Shown: piece by piece, positions 28,816 through 37,938 of the stretch
Position numbering within the stretch: position 1 is the first letter of the stretch
How the letters are laid out: each line of letters begins with the position of its first letter
From: Chloroflexota bacterium
Lineage (GTDB): Bacteria > Chloroflexota > Dehalococcoidia > UBA2979
NCBI GenBank assembly: GCA_009837285.1
Contig: VXTU01000020.1
Span: forward strand, 1-48,021
Direction: 5' to 3'
DNA: 48,021 bases
Notes under the pieces: generated by a model
Told to the model about the DNA's origin: nothing
Seen by the model: the letters and a program-made list of their open reading frames with translations, nothing else
Database searches by the model: none
Program-made: the position numbers and the translations under genes

Positions 28816-30015
28816 ATGCGGGTGTCCTGGTGGAAGCGAGCAGTGTTCTTCGGGCTGGCGGCGCTCCTCGTGCCGCTCGCGGCGGCCTGTCCCAGTGACG
28901 AGGAAGAGGCGACCGACGACGCGGCCGAAGCGCCGTTCCGCATCGGCGTGATGGAGTCCGCGACAGGCCCCGGCGAGACCTACGGCCGCGTCGCCATCCA
29001 GGCCAAGCAGATGGCCGTCGACGAGATCAACGCCGCTGGCGGCGTCAACGGCCGGATGATCGAGCTCATCGTTGAGGACTCGAAGTGCAGCGCGCAGGAC
29101 GCCATCACGGCGTATAACAAGCTCACGGACGTCGACGGCGTGAAGATCATCCTCGGTACGTCGTGCAGCGGCGCGATGCTCGGTGCGGCTCCGCTCGCCG
29201 AGGCCGACGGGGTGATCCTGTTCTCCGGGCTCGCCACGAACCCCGACATCGCCGACGCCGGCGACTACATCTTCCGCACCTCGCTGAGCGACGCACAGCT
29301 CGGCATCGACACCGGCAACGTGCTGTGGGCGGACGGCGTCCGCACGCTCGCCACGATCACGGAGGCGACCGACTACGCCGAGGGCGTGCGCCGCACCTCC
29401 GTCGCGCAGTTCGAGGCGCGGGGCGGTGAGCTGGTCGGCGAGGAGCGATACCCGTCCGACACGACCGACTTCCGCACCCAGCTGACGAAGCTCTTCGATG
29501 TGAACCCCGACGCGCTGCATGTCGCGGCCCAGTCCGAGTTCGCCGGGGGCACCATCGTCAAGCAGGCCCGCGAGCTTGGCTACGAGGGCCCGATCTACGG
29601 TGAGATCGTCGTCGTCGGCACGACGGCACTCGAGATCGCCGGCGACGCCGCCACGGGCGTCAAGGCGATCATCACCGACCTCGATCCGGCCAACGAGCTG
29701 GGCCAGAACGTCCTGACGCGGTTCCGCGAGAACTACGGCTACGTCACGCTGCCGTGGTACCTGGGCTCGGCCTACGACGACGTGTACATCACCGCCGAGT
29801 GTCTCAAGCAGACGAACGACGACCAGGATGCCGACGGCTTCCGCGACTGCCTCTACGACATCACGTGGAGCGGCGCGATCGGCGACAACTACACCTTCGA
29901 CGAGAATGGTGAAGTCGTCGGGCTCGCGAATGTGGTCATCGAGGTGCTGTCCGCGGGCGAGCGCACCGAGGCCAACAACGGCTACCGTGTCTTGGGGGCG
30001 GCGCCGACCGAGTAG
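28816..30015 (+). CDS. livK: Branched-chain amino acid ABC transporter substrate-binding protein
   Basis: Type I periplasmic-binding protein of the LivK/UrtA class. A signal peptide (KRAVFFGLAALLVPLAAAC) ends at Cys25 in a near-lipobox, so the mature protein is probably a lipoprotein tethered outside the cell. The binding domain follows: FRIGVMESATGPGETYGRVAIQAKQMAVDEINAAGGVNGRMIELIVEDSKC. The ATG with GGGGGG before it is preferred over the track start, which would put 39 odd residues before the signal. 399 aa. Ligand could be any branched-chain or other amino acid, or urea. First gene of livKHMGF, separated from livH by a strong hairpin. Confidence 0.9.
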   Translation: MRVSWWKRAVFFGLAALLVPLAAACPSDEEEATDDAAEAPFRIGVMESATGPGETYGRVAIQAKQMAVDEINAAGGVNGRMIELIVEDSKCSAQDAITAYNKLTDVDGVKIILGTSCSGAMLGAAPLAEADGVILFSGLATNPDIADAGDYIFRTSLSDAQLGIDTGNVLWADGVRTLATITEATDYAEGVRRTSVAQFEARGGELVGEERYPSDTTDFRTQLTKLFDVNPDALHVAAQSEFAGGTIVKQARELGYEGPIYGEIVVVGTTALEIAGDAATGVKAIITDLDPANELGQNVLTRFRENYGYVTLPWYLGSAYDDVYITAECLKQTNDDQDADGFRDCLYDITWSGAIGDNYTFDENGEVVGLANVVIEVLSAGERTEANNGYRVLGAAPTE

Positions 30016-30027
30016 CACTCACTGACG

Positions 30028-30057
30028 CCGGCCCGGCCGAACCCCCGGCCGGGCCGG
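30028..30057 (+). terminator. Hairpin between livK and livH
   Basis: CCGGCCCGGCC and GGCCGGGCCGG form an 11-bp all-GC stem with an 8-nt loop, 13 nt after the livK stop. No T-run follows. In ABC operons such hairpins often stabilise the binding-protein message or attenuate downstream genes, giving more binding protein than permease. Confidence 0.6.
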
Positions 30058-30120
30058 GCGCCACTGAGCTGAGGACGCGCGCCCGGCTCGACCGGCTCCC
30101 TGTGGCTCGGAGGTGGCCCA

Positions 30121-31473
30121 GTGCTCGAACTCCGTGATCGCCAGAACACGCTGCTGGCGATCGCGCTGACGGCGGCGACGGTCGCGTACCTCGGCTGGAA
30201 GGTCGTCGAGTCGCCGGAGCAGGCCCTGCAGTTCGCGTTCAACGGCCTGTCCGTGGGCGCCATCTACGCGCTGCTGGCGATGGGCTTCACGCTGGTCTAC
30301 AGCACCGTGTGGTTCTTCGACCTCTACTACGGCGCGGCCGCGGCCATCGGCGCGTACGGCGTGTACTACCTGCGCTCGCAGGAGGCGCTGGGCGGGCAGT
30401 ACGAGGTCAGCCATCCGTCGCTCAACATCGCGTTCGGCGTGATTACCGCCGCAGTCGTCGCGTGGGCGCTCCACACGAGGTACTACCGACGCCTGAGCCG
30501 CCGATACGGCGAGCGCACCGTGACCGTCGCCGGAGGCGTCATCGCGGTCCTCGCCGGCCTCTATATGGCCGTGGTCCTCACGTTCCCGACCGAGATGAAC
30601 ACGCTGCTCAGCCCCGCCCTCGGCGCGATCGTCGCGCTGATCGTCTATGCGGTCGTCCGACGCGGCTACCGGGCCACCTTCGGAGCCCCGGAACCCGCCG
30701 CGGTCGTCGCCGCAGCCACGGCGGTCGGGGTGCTGGCGGGAGGCGCCATCGCACTCGCCGTGGCCGGCGCCGCCGGGAGCCGGCTCTACCTGAGCTGGGC
30801 GGTCTCATGCGTGCTCGCGGGCGCGGTCGGCCTCGCGCTGTATCGGGGGCTCTACGTCTACATGCTGGAGCGTGCGCGCTCGCCGCTGATCATGCTTGTT
30901 GCGACGCTCGGCGTGCTACTCGCGCTGACCGCCGCGACGACGATTGTGTTCGAGGCCACGCCGCGGCCACTGCCGGACGCGTTCGGGAGCGACCCGTGGA
31001 CCATCGGCGGCGCCAACATCAAGGGCTTCAACGTCTTCACGATCGTGATGGCGTTCGTCGGGTTCGCGGGGCTGTGGGTGCTGCTGCGGAGGACCTCGTT
31101 CGGCAAGTCCGTGCGCGCCGTCGGGGACGACGAGGAGGTATCGAAGGTCGTCGGCATCAACACGACGGTCGTGATCGCCGTCGTGTTCTTCATCGGCGCG
31201 GCCTACGCCGCGTTCGCCGGCATCCTGACCGGGCACGACACCGCGATCCAGCCGAGGATGGGGCTGCTGCTCCTGCTCAAGGGGTGGATCGCGTCGGTCG
31301 TGGGAGGGATCGGCAACCTCTACGGCGCCATCGTCGGCGGGTTCGTGCTCGGCATGATCGAGCAGTTCGGGATCTGGGACCTCGCCGGTGAGTGGCGCGA
31401 TGTGGTGTCGTTCGGCGTGCTCATCCTGTTCCTGTCGTTCTGGCCCAAGGGCCTGCTGCCCAGGAGGGACTGA
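30121..31473 (+). CDS. livH: LivH-type permease with an enlarged membrane insertion
   Basis: Membrane subunit of the transporter. Family landmarks are FNGLSVGAIYALLAMGFTLVYS near the N terminus and, in the second half, SPLIMLVATLGVLLAL, RRTSFGKSVRAVGDDEEVSKVVGINTT (the loop that contacts the ATPase) and IASVVGGIGNLYGAIVGGFVLGMIEQF. LivH proteins are usually near 290-300 aa. This one is 450 aa because about 130-150 residues with several extra hydrophobic segments lie between residues of about 90 and 240. The usual NFAHG motif is replaced by FDLYYG. GTG start with GGAGG at proper spacing. Confidence 0.88.
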   Translation: MLELRDRQNTLLAIALTAATVAYLGWKVVESPEQALQFAFNGLSVGAIYALLAMGFTLVYSTVWFFDLYYGAAAAIGAYGVYYLRSQEALGGQYEVSHPSLNIAFGVITAAVVAWALHTRYYRRLSRRYGERTVTVAGGVIAVLAGLYMAVVLTFPTEMNTLLSPALGAIVALIVYAVVRRGYRATFGAPEPAAVVAAATAVGVLAGGAIALAVAGAAGSRLYLSWAVSCVLAGAVGLALYRGLYVYMLERARSPLIMLVATLGVLLALTAATTIVFEATPRPLPDAFGSDPWTIGGANIKGFNVFTIVMAFVGFAGLWVLLRRTSFGKSVRAVGDDEEVSKVVGINTTVVIAVVFFIGAAYAAFAGILTGHDTAIQPRMGLLLLLKGWIASVVGGIGNLYGAIVGGFVLGMIEQFGIWDLAGEWRDVVSFGVLILFLSFWPKGLLPRRD

Positions 31474-31476
31474 GCA

Positions 31477-32532
31477 GTGGCGATATCAGCGCAGACCGAC
31501 GCCGACGCGGCGGCCGAAGCCCCGACCCCCGGCCTGATCACACGGCTCGCCCGCGGCAACATCGAGCTCTGGGCGAACCTGCTCGTCATCACCTGGGCGA
31601 TCGTGTTCATGGCGTGGCAGGGCACGGGCTTCGCGATCACGATCGGCACCGTGTTCGCGATCTGGGCCATCCTCGCCGTCAGCCTCAACCTCGTCGTCGG
31701 CTTCACGGGCCTGCTCTCGGTGGGACATGTCGGGTTCTTCGGCATCGGCGCGTACACCATGGCCGTGCTCACCTCGAACGCGTCGTACGAGGCGGCACGT
31801 ACAGACGCGATCCCCACATACGGCTGGCCGTTCTTCGCGGCATTGCCCGTCGCGGTCGTACTCGCCGGCGTGGTGGCGGTCGTGGTGGGCGTGGCGTTCA
31901 ACCGCTTCCGCGACGACATCTTCGTCCTGGTCTCGTTCGGCTTCGCGATCATCGCGTTCAACACGTTCCTCAACCTGCGGGAGATCACCCGCGGCGCCTT
32001 CGGCATCCACGAGATCGAGAAGCCCGCCATCGGCGGATGGGTCATCGACGGCGAGCTGGAGTTCCTGCTGTTCTCGCTCGCGCTGCTCGCGCTCGTGGTG
32101 CTCGTCTCGTGGCTGGTGGTCTCGTCCTCGTTCGGGCGGGTGTTGACGGCGATCCGGGAAGACGAGGAGGCGATCGCGGTCTTCGGCTACCGGGTGACGC
32201 ACTACAAGCTGGCGATCTGGGTGATCTCGGCGATGATGGCCGGCCTCGCCGGCGGGCTGTTCGCGAGCTGGACCAGCTTCATCGACCCCAACTCGTTCAT
32301 CCTGCTGGAGTCGATGCTACTCGTCTCGATCGTGATCCTGGGTGGCCTCGCCACTATCTGGGGCTCGCTGCTCGGGGCGATGGCCTTCGTGCTGATGGAG
32401 GAGGGGATGCGGTTCCTGCCGTTCATCCCGCCCGAGTACGTGGGACAGGCGCGCCAAATCGTGCTCGGCGTGCTCCTCGTGCTGCTGATGCTGTTCAGGC
32501 CGCAGGGCCTGGTGGGGAAGTACCGGCTATGA
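31477..32532 (+). CDS. livM: LivM-type permease
   Basis: Second membrane subunit: ILAVSLNLVVGFTGLLSVGHVGFFGIGAYTMAVL is the classic LivM opening, with VLVSFGFAIIAFNTFLNLREITRGAFGI, RVLTAIREDEEAIAVFGYRVTHYKLAIWVISAMMAGLAGGLF and VLLMLFRPQGLVGKYRL at the end. 351 aa. The GTG start follows GGAGGG and lies 3 nt after the livH stop. Its TGA overlaps the ATG of livG (ATGA). Confidence 0.92.
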   Translation: MAISAQTDADAAAEAPTPGLITRLARGNIELWANLLVITWAIVFMAWQGTGFAITIGTVFAIWAILAVSLNLVVGFTGLLSVGHVGFFGIGAYTMAVLTSNASYEAARTDAIPTYGWPFFAALPVAVVLAGVVAVVVGVAFNRFRDDIFVLVSFGFAIIAFNTFLNLREITRGAFGIHEIEKPAIGGWVIDGELEFLLFSLALLALVVLVSWLVVSSSFGRVLTAIREDEEAIAVFGYRVTHYKLAIWVISAMMAGLAGGLFASWTSFIDPNSFILLESMLLVSIVILGGLATIWGSLLGAMAFVLMEEGMRFLPFIPPEYVGQARQIVLGVLLVLLMLFRPQGLVGKYRL

Positions 32533-33299
32533 CGACCGAACCAGCCGACCGCACCGAAACGACCGAGGACTACTCGGTCGAGACCATCGACGTCTCGAAG
32601 CACTTCGGCGCGGTGCGCGCCGTGCAAGAACTCAGCGTCTCGATCCCGCGCCGGGGTATCACGAGCATTGTCGGGCCGAACGGGTCGGGGAAGTCGACGT
32701 TCGTGAACCTGCTGAGCGGCGTGCTGCCGCTCGACGGCGGCATGGTGATCCTCGACGGCGTCTCGCTGCGCGTCGTCCACGCGCACGAGGTGCCCGACCT
32801 CGGCGCGACGCGGACGTTCCAGGAGGTGCGGCTCTTCGACCAGATCAGCGTGTGGGACAACATCATGGTCGTCCTCACCAGCCGGAAGCTGCTGCCCGCG
32901 CTCCTCGAACGCACGAAGCAGGAGCACCGCGACGAAGCCGAGCGCATCCTCAAGCTCGTCGGGATGTGGGAGAAGCGCGACTCGCTCGCCATGGACCTCT
33001 CGTACGGCCAGCGGAAGCTGCTCGAGATCGGGCGCGCGCTGGCGCTCAACGTGCAGATCTACATGTTCGACGAGCCGTTCGCGGGACTGTTCCCGCAGAT
33101 GATCGAGCCGGTGAAGGACCTAGTGCGTGACCTCCGCGACCGGGGCCGCACCATCATCTTCATCTCGCACAACATGGACATCGTCCGCGAGCTGCCGGAG
33201 CATCTCATCGTGCTCGATAGCGGCCGGCTGCTCACCGAGGGCGACGTCCACGAGGTCCTGAGCCGCGAAGAGGTGATCGAGGCGTACCTCGGCACGTAG
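32529..33299 (+). CDS. livG: LivG-type ABC ATP-binding protein
   Basis: Nucleotide-binding subunit: Walker A GPNGSGKST, Q-loop region RTFQEVRLFDQISVWDN, signature LSYGQRKLLEIGRALAL and Walker B IYMFDEPFAGLFP, then the switch His in FISHNMD. 256 aa. The signature lacks the usual SGGQ (SYGQ), which is common in LivG. Starts in a 4-nt ATGA overlap with livM; the 635-aa track ORF merely extends back through livM in another frame. Confidence 0.93.
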   Translation: MTTEPADRTETTEDYSVETIDVSKHFGAVRAVQELSVSIPRRGITSIVGPNGSGKSTFVNLLSGVLPLDGGMVILDGVSLRVVHAHEVPDLGATRTFQEVRLFDQISVWDNIMVVLTSRKLLPALLERTKQEHRDEAERILKLVGMWEKRDSLAMDLSYGQRKLLEIGRALALNVQIYMFDEPFAGLFPQMIEPVKDLVRDLRDRGRTIIFISHNMDIVRELPEHLIVLDSGRLLTEGDVHEVLSREEVIEAYLGT

Positions 33300-33315
33300 G
33301 ACGGGAACGACAGCG

Positions 33316-34080
33316 ATGGAGCCCTCGGAACAGCCGACGAACGGCCCGCTGCTGCGGCTCACCGACATCGCCGTGCACTACGGCGCGGTCATAGCGCTCA
33401 ACGGCGTGTCGCTCGACGTGCAGCGCGGCGAGGTCGTCGCGCTGATGGGGCCGAACGGCGCGGGCAAGTCGACCGTGCTGAAGGCGATCATGGGCCTCGC
33501 CCCGGTCGTCACCGGCGAGGTGCACTGGCGGGGCGACCGGCTCTCGGCGGCGACCCACGAGATCGTGCAGGAGGGCATCGCCTTCGTCCCGCAGGGACGG
33601 CGCGTGTTCACGCACCTGAGCATCGCCGAGAACCTGGAGATGGGTTGCCTCTACCTCGACGACGACGCAGAGCAGGCGCGCCGACTCGAGGCGGTCATGG
33701 AGCTGTTCCCCGTCCTCTACCCCAAGCGCCGCGACCCGGCGAGCGCGATGTCGGGCGGCCAGCAGCAGATGCTGGCACTCGGTCGCGGCCTGATGGCGGA
33801 CCCCGACCTGCTGCTCCTCGACGAGCCCACGCTGGGCCTCGCCCCCATCATTGTGACCGAGGTGTTCGAGAAGGTGGCCGAGATCAGTGAGCGGCTGCGC
33901 ACAACGATCATGGTCGTGGAGCACAACATCAAGGGCGTGCTCGACATCGCCGACCGCGCCTACGTGCTCGACAAGGGCAACATCGCCCACGAAGGCACCC
34001 CGCAGTCGGTCCGCGACAGCACGATCCTCACCGACGTGTTCCTCGGGCGCGCGAACCCGGGGCAGGCGAGCGAGGACTAG
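33316..34080 (+). CDS. livF: LivF-type ABC ATP-binding protein
   Basis: Second ATPase of the transporter: Walker A GPNGAGKST, the LivF hallmark FVPQGRRVFTHLSIAENLEMG, signature MSGGQQQMLALGRGLM and Walker B LLLLDEPTLGLAP, switch His in VVEHNI. 254 aa. It lies 16 nt after livG and is the last gene of the operon. A run of ten G residues follows its stop, then the convergent mutS2. Confidence 0.93.
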   Translation: MEPSEQPTNGPLLRLTDIAVHYGAVIALNGVSLDVQRGEVVALMGPNGAGKSTVLKAIMGLAPVVTGEVHWRGDRLSAATHEIVQEGIAFVPQGRRVFTHLSIAENLEMGCLYLDDDAEQARRLEAVMELFPVLYPKRRDPASAMSGGQQQMLALGRGLMADPDLLLLDEPTLGLAPIIVTEVFEKVAEISERLRTTIMVVEHNIKGVLDIADRAYVLDKGNIAHEGTPQSVRDSTILTDVFLGRANPGQASED

Positions 34081-34083
34081 TCC

Positions 34084-34093
34084 GGGGGGGGGG
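34084..34093. repeat. Ten-G homopolymer between livF and mutS2
   Basis: An uninterrupted run of ten G residues lies in the 16-bp convergent spacer. Such runs are prone to slippage or sequencing error; here it is outside any coding frame. Confidence 0.8.
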
Positions 34094-34096
34094 CCG

Positions 34097-36469
34097 CTAC
34101 GGCGCGCCGGCGAGGTAAGCGATGGTGACGCCCTCGCCGCCCTCGCGGGAGCCACCGCCCTCGTACTTCACAACCAGCGGGTGATCGTCGAGGAGGCCGC
34201 GCACGGCCTGGCGCATCGCGCCGGTGCCGCGGCCGTGGATGATGCGCACACGCTCGCGGCCGGCGCGCGAGGCGTCGTCGATGAACGACTCGACGGCGAC
34301 GAGGCCCTCCTCGATGCGGCGTCCCCGCACCTCCACCTCCTCGGGCGCCTCGGGCATGGGCGGCGTCGCGATGGGCAGCGCCACCTCGCCGTCGGCGGTC
34401 TCCATGCGCTCGACCTGCGGCAGCCGCACGCGGGTGCGGAGCGCGCCGAGCTGCACCTCGAACTCACCGGTCTCGTTCGGCACGCTCAGCGCCTCGCCTG
34501 GCACGGAGACCCCGCGCAGCCACACGCGCGCGCCCACCTCGGGGGACGGCAGCGTCTCCGCCGTGTGCGCAGCCGGCGAGGGCGCCTCGGGCGGCGGCTC
34601 GGGCGCAAGCGCGGCCGCGGCCTGGCGCGCGCGTTCGAGGTCCTCGGCGGCCTGCTCCAGCCGCGCCGACTCGACCTCGCGGCGCACGCGCTGGAGTAGC
34701 CGCTCGGCGTCCCGCACCTCCTCGCGCACGCGGTCCTGGGCGTCGGAGCGCAGCTGCGCGCTCTCCTCGGCGAGCGTCGAGAGCTGCTGCTGGAGGTCGA
34801 GCCGCAGCGCCTCGGCGGCGTCGCGCTCCGACGCCGCGCGCTCGGCTCGGTCCTCGGCGGCGGCGAGCTGGTTGCGCAGGTCGGCGAGCACGGTCTCGAG
34901 GTCGCGCTGCTCGCTGGAGAGCCCCGCCCCGGCTGCGTCGATCACCTCGCCCGGCATGCCGAGCCGCGTCGCGATCGCGAGCGCGTTCGACTGGCCGGGG
35001 ATGCCGATGCGCAGGTGGTACGTCGGCGCGAGCGTCTCGATGTCGAACTCGACGGAGGCGTTCGCGACGTCGGCGTGGTTGTGGGCGTAGAGCTTGAGCT
35101 CGCTGTGATGCGTCGTCGCGATCAGCGTCACGCCTGCCTCGACCAGCCGCTCGACGATGGCGATGGCGAGCACCGCACCCTCAGTCGGATCCGTGCCCGC
35201 TCCCAGCTCGTCCAGCAGTACCAGCGACCCCGCGTCGGCGCGTTCGAGGATGTCGATGATGGCGGTGATGTGGCCTGAGAACGTCGACAGTGACTGCTCG
35301 ATCGACTGCTCATCGCCGATGTCGGCGAAGACGGCGTCGTAGACCGGCACGCGCGAACCCGCGTCGGCTGGTACGGGCAGCCCGGCGAGCGCCATCACGC
35401 AGAGCAGCCCGGCGGTCTTGAGCGCCACCGTCTTGCCGCCGGTGTTCGGCCCCGTGATCAGCAGCGCCCGCGCCTGACCGCCCGCCTCGATCGTGACCGG
35501 CACCACCTCGCCTTCGAGGAGCGGGTGACGCGCGTCGACGAGCAGAAGCTCCGCCGGCGTGTCGACGAGCCACGGCAGGTCGCGCCCGCGCACGGCCAGC
35601 TCCTTCGCGTCGAGCTCCTCCGCGAGCTGCGCCTTCGCCAGCGCGAGGTCGAGCTGCGCGAGGCGGTCCACGGCCTCGTCGAGGTCGTCGGCAGCGTCAC
35701 CGACCGCCTCGGTGATCTCTCGCAGGATGCGCTCGATCTCATGGCGCTCCTGCGCCTCCAGCTCCCGCCAGCGGTTGCCGAGGTCGACCACGGCCATCGG
35801 CTCGACGTAGATCGTCGCGCCCGACGCCGAGGTGTCGTGGACGATGCCAGGCACGGCGCTCCGCGCCTCCGACCGCACCGGCAGGACGTAGCGCCCCGCG
35901 CGCAGCGTGACGATGGCGTCCTGGAGCGCGCCGCGGACGGCGGGTGAGCGCACCAGCGACTCCATCCGCTGCTGCAGTCGCCCGTGCACCTCGTTGCGCT
36001 CGCGGCGGATCGACTGGAGCTCCGGGCTGGCGCTGTCCAGCACCTCGCCGCGGTCGTTGAGCACGGAGCGGATCAGGTCGTGCAACGGCCCGAGGTCGGC
36101 GAGGCCGCGCACGAGCGTGGCGAGCAGCGGCGTCTCGTGCTCGATGCGCGCGAATGCGCGCCGCACCCGCCCCGCCGCCCGGGCCACCGACGCGACCTCG
36201 AGCAACTCGGACGCGGTGAGCGCGTGGCCGCGCTCGGCGGCGCGAGACATGGGCCGGACGTCGTGGATGCCGCCCATCGGGATGTGAACCTGGATGGCCG
36301 CGAGATGGACCGCCTCGGCCGTCTCGCGCTGCCGTCGCACGACCGTGTCGCGGTCCGAGGAGGGGCGGAGCGACAGCGCCGCCTCACGGCCGGCCGAGAA
36401 CGTGGTGTGTCGCGCCAGGCGCTCGCGCACCGCCGGGAACTCGATGACGGCGAGCGCCTTATCGTCCAG
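34097..36469 (-). CDS. mutS2: MutS2 endonuclease, apparent CTG start
   Basis: MutS-family protein without the mismatch-recognition domain, linked to ribosome rescue and suppression of recombination. Core and lever helices lead to Walker A GPNTGGKT (about 340-347) and Walker B LVLLDELGAGTDPTEG, then a long coiled coil and a C-terminal Smr nuclease domain (VRGRRIEEGLVAVESFIDDA...IIHGRGTGAMRQAVRGLLDDHPLV). The track ORF starts deep inside selA. The family start aligns with (L)DDKALAVIEFPAVRERL, whose first codon is CTG with GGGAGG 5 nt before it. No nearby ATG, GTG or TTG fits; the first in-frame GTG is 12 codons later with no ribosome-binding site. 790 aa. Overlaps selA by 11 bp. Confidence 0.92.
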   Translation of the reverse strand: MDDKALAVIEFPAVRERLARHTTFSAGREAALSLRPSSDRDTVVRRQRETAEAVHLAAIQVHIPMGGIHDVRPMSRAAERGHALTASELLEVASVARAAGRVRRAFARIEHETPLLATLVRGLADLGPLHDLIRSVLNDRGEVLDSASPELQSIRRERNEVHGRLQQRMESLVRSPAVRGALQDAIVTLRAGRYVLPVRSEARSAVPGIVHDTSASGATIYVEPMAVVDLGNRWRELEAQERHEIERILREITEAVGDAADDLDEAVDRLAQLDLALAKAQLAEELDAKELAVRGRDLPWLVDTPAELLLVDARHPLLEGEVVPVTIEAGGQARALLITGPNTGGKTVALKTAGLLCVMALAGLPVPADAGSRVPVYDAVFADIGDEQSIEQSLSTFSGHITAIIDILERADAGSLVLLDELGAGTDPTEGAVLAIAIVERLVEAGVTLIATTHHSELKLYAHNHADVANASVEFDIETLAPTYHLRIGIPGQSNALAIATRLGMPGEVIDAAGAGLSSEQRDLETVLADLRNQLAAAEDRAERAASERDAAEALRLDLQQQLSTLAEESAQLRSDAQDRVREEVRDAERLLQRVRREVESARLEQAAEDLERARQAAAALAPEPPPEAPSPAAHTAETLPSPEVGARVWLRGVSVPGEALSVPNETGEFEVQLGALRTRVRLPQVERMETADGEVALPIATPPMPEAPEEVEVRGRRIEEGLVAVESFIDDASRAGRERVRIIHGRGTGAMRQAVRGLLDDHPLVVKYEGGGSREGGEGVTIAYLAGAP

Positions 36470-37844
36470 CGGGGCCTCCCGGCGCGCAGGCGTCGCGCAG
36501 CGCCTCCTCGATACGTCGGTCGTCGGAGGGGTCGACGGTGCGAGGGTCGAGCAGGACGTGGTCGTGCTCGATGCGCGCGACGATCGGCGGATCGGCAGTG
36601 CGAAGCGCCGAGGTGAACGCGTCGGCGCCCCCGGGCGGCTCGGCGACTGCGCACAGCGCCGTCTCGACGCCCTCGCCGGGCAGCGACCCGCCGCCGACCA
36701 TCGACCGCCCGTCGACCACGTCACCCAGCTCCCCGCAGGCGCGCGCCCAGCGGCGCGCACGACGCCGCACGCGGTCGAGCGGAGCGGCGATCATGCGCCA
36801 CACCGGGATCGCCTCGGTCGCGTCGCCGCGCGCGTAGTGCTCGAGCGCCGCCGCGAGCCCGGCGATGGCGGCCTTGTCGAGCCGCATCGCGCGCGCGAGC
36901 GGGTGACGCTGCATCGCCGCGATCGCGTCGGCCGAGCCGACCGCGATGCCTGCCTGCGGGCCCCCGAGCAGCTTGTCGCCGGAGAAGAGCGTCACGTCGG
37001 CGCCCGCCGCGACGGAGTCCTGCACCATCGGCTCGGCTGCGAGCCCGTACGGGCGCGTGTCCAGCAGCGCCCCGCTGCCGAGGTCGTCGATGAGCAGCAG
37101 CCCGTGCTCGCGCGCGAGCGCGGCGAGGCCGTCGAGCGGCGCGGCCTCGGCGAAGCCGACGACGCGGAAGTTGGAGGCGTGCACGCGCAGCAGCGCCGCG
37201 GCGTCGTCCGTGATCGCCTCGGCGTAGTCGCGCAGGTACGTGCGGTTCGTGGTGCCGACCTCGACGAGGCGCGCGCCCGACTGGCGCATCACGTCGGGGA
37301 TCCGGAACCCGCCGCCGATCTCGACGAGTTGCCCGCGCGAGATCACCACGTCGCGCCCCGCACATAGCGCCGAGAGCGCGAGCAGGAGGGCGGCCGCGTT
37401 GTTGTTGACCGCGATCCCCGCCTCGGCGCCCGTCACGCGCGACAGCAGCTCCGAGAGGTGGCTGAAGCGCGACCCGCGCTCGCCGCTGTCGAGGTCGAAC
37501 TCGAGGTTCGAGTAGCCCTCGGACACCGCTGCCATCGCCTCGATGGTCGCCGCGGAGAGGGGGGCGCGTCCGAGGTTGGTGTGGATCACCACGCCCGTCG
37601 CGTTGATAACGCGCCGCAACGACGGTTCAAGCGCTTTCGCGCGGTCTGCGACGGTCTCGGCGGGTGGGCGGCTCGGGGCCTCGCCGGCGCGGTCGATCTC
37701 CGCCCGATACTCGTCGAGGACGGCGCGGCTGATGCGCACGAGCGCCTCGTGGCCGTGCCGCTCGGCGAGCGGCGCGACGCGCTCGTCGGCGAGCAGCCGG
37801 TCGATCGCGGGCAGGGCGCGGTAGGGGTTCGTCGCTTCCGGCAT
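36459..37844 (-). CDS. selA: L-seryl-tRNA(Sec) selenium transferase
   Basis: PLP enzyme that converts seryl-tRNA(Sec) to selenocysteyl-tRNA(Sec) using selenophosphate. N-terminal tRNA-binding region NPYRALPAIDRLLAD, then RRVINATGVVIHTNLGRAPLS, NNNAAALLLALSALC, EIGGGFRIPDVMRQSGARLVEVGTTNRT and the PLP lysine in LFSGDKLLGGPQAG (Lys291). 461 aa, the usual length. The 56-codon extension of the track ORF lies in repeat sequence and is rejected; the ATG giving MPEATNPYRALP matches the family. No selB, selD or tRNA-Sec gene is visible in the window. Directly upstream of mutS2. Confidence 0.95.
   Translation of the reverse strand: MPEATNPYRALPAIDRLLADERVAPLAERHGHEALVRISRAVLDEYRAEIDRAGEAPSRPPAETVADRAKALEPSLRRVINATGVVIHTNLGRAPLSAATIEAMAAVSEGYSNLEFDLDSGERGSRFSHLSELLSRVTGAEAGIAVNNNAAALLLALSALCAGRDVVISRGQLVEIGGGFRIPDVMRQSGARLVEVGTTNRTYLRDYAEAITDDAAALLRVHASNFRVVGFAEAAPLDGLAALAREHGLLLIDDLGSGALLDTRPYGLAAEPMVQDSVAAGADVTLFSGDKLLGGPQAGIAVGSADAIAAMQRHPLARAMRLDKAAIAGLAAALEHYARGDATEAIPVWRMIAAPLDRVRRRARRWARACGELGDVVDGRSMVGGGSLPGEGVETALCAVAEPPGGADAFTSALRTADPPIVARIEHDHVLLDPRTVDPSDDRRIEEALRDACAPGGPAGR
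36475..36480 (-). promoter_or_regulatory. Ribosome-binding site that fixes the mutS2 CTG start
   Basis: GGGAGG, within the end of selA, lies 5 nt before the CTG codon that matches the family's first residue. Confidence 0.6.
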
Positions 37845-37853
37845 CGTGCGTCG

Positions 37854-37859
37854 ATTGTA
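37854..37859 (-). promoter_or_regulatory. Candidate -10 box for selA
   Basis: TACAAT (5/6) sits only 9 nt before the selA ATG and there is no Shine-Dalgarno sequence, so the transcript may be leaderless or nearly so. No -35 match. Confidence 0.4.
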
Positions 37860-37938
37860 CGTTGGCTCAGCCGTGGCAGCCGAGCGGCGAGAGGTGGGGG
37901 TAGGCGTCCGCCATCCGATCCCCTCGCCTCGCCTCTGA

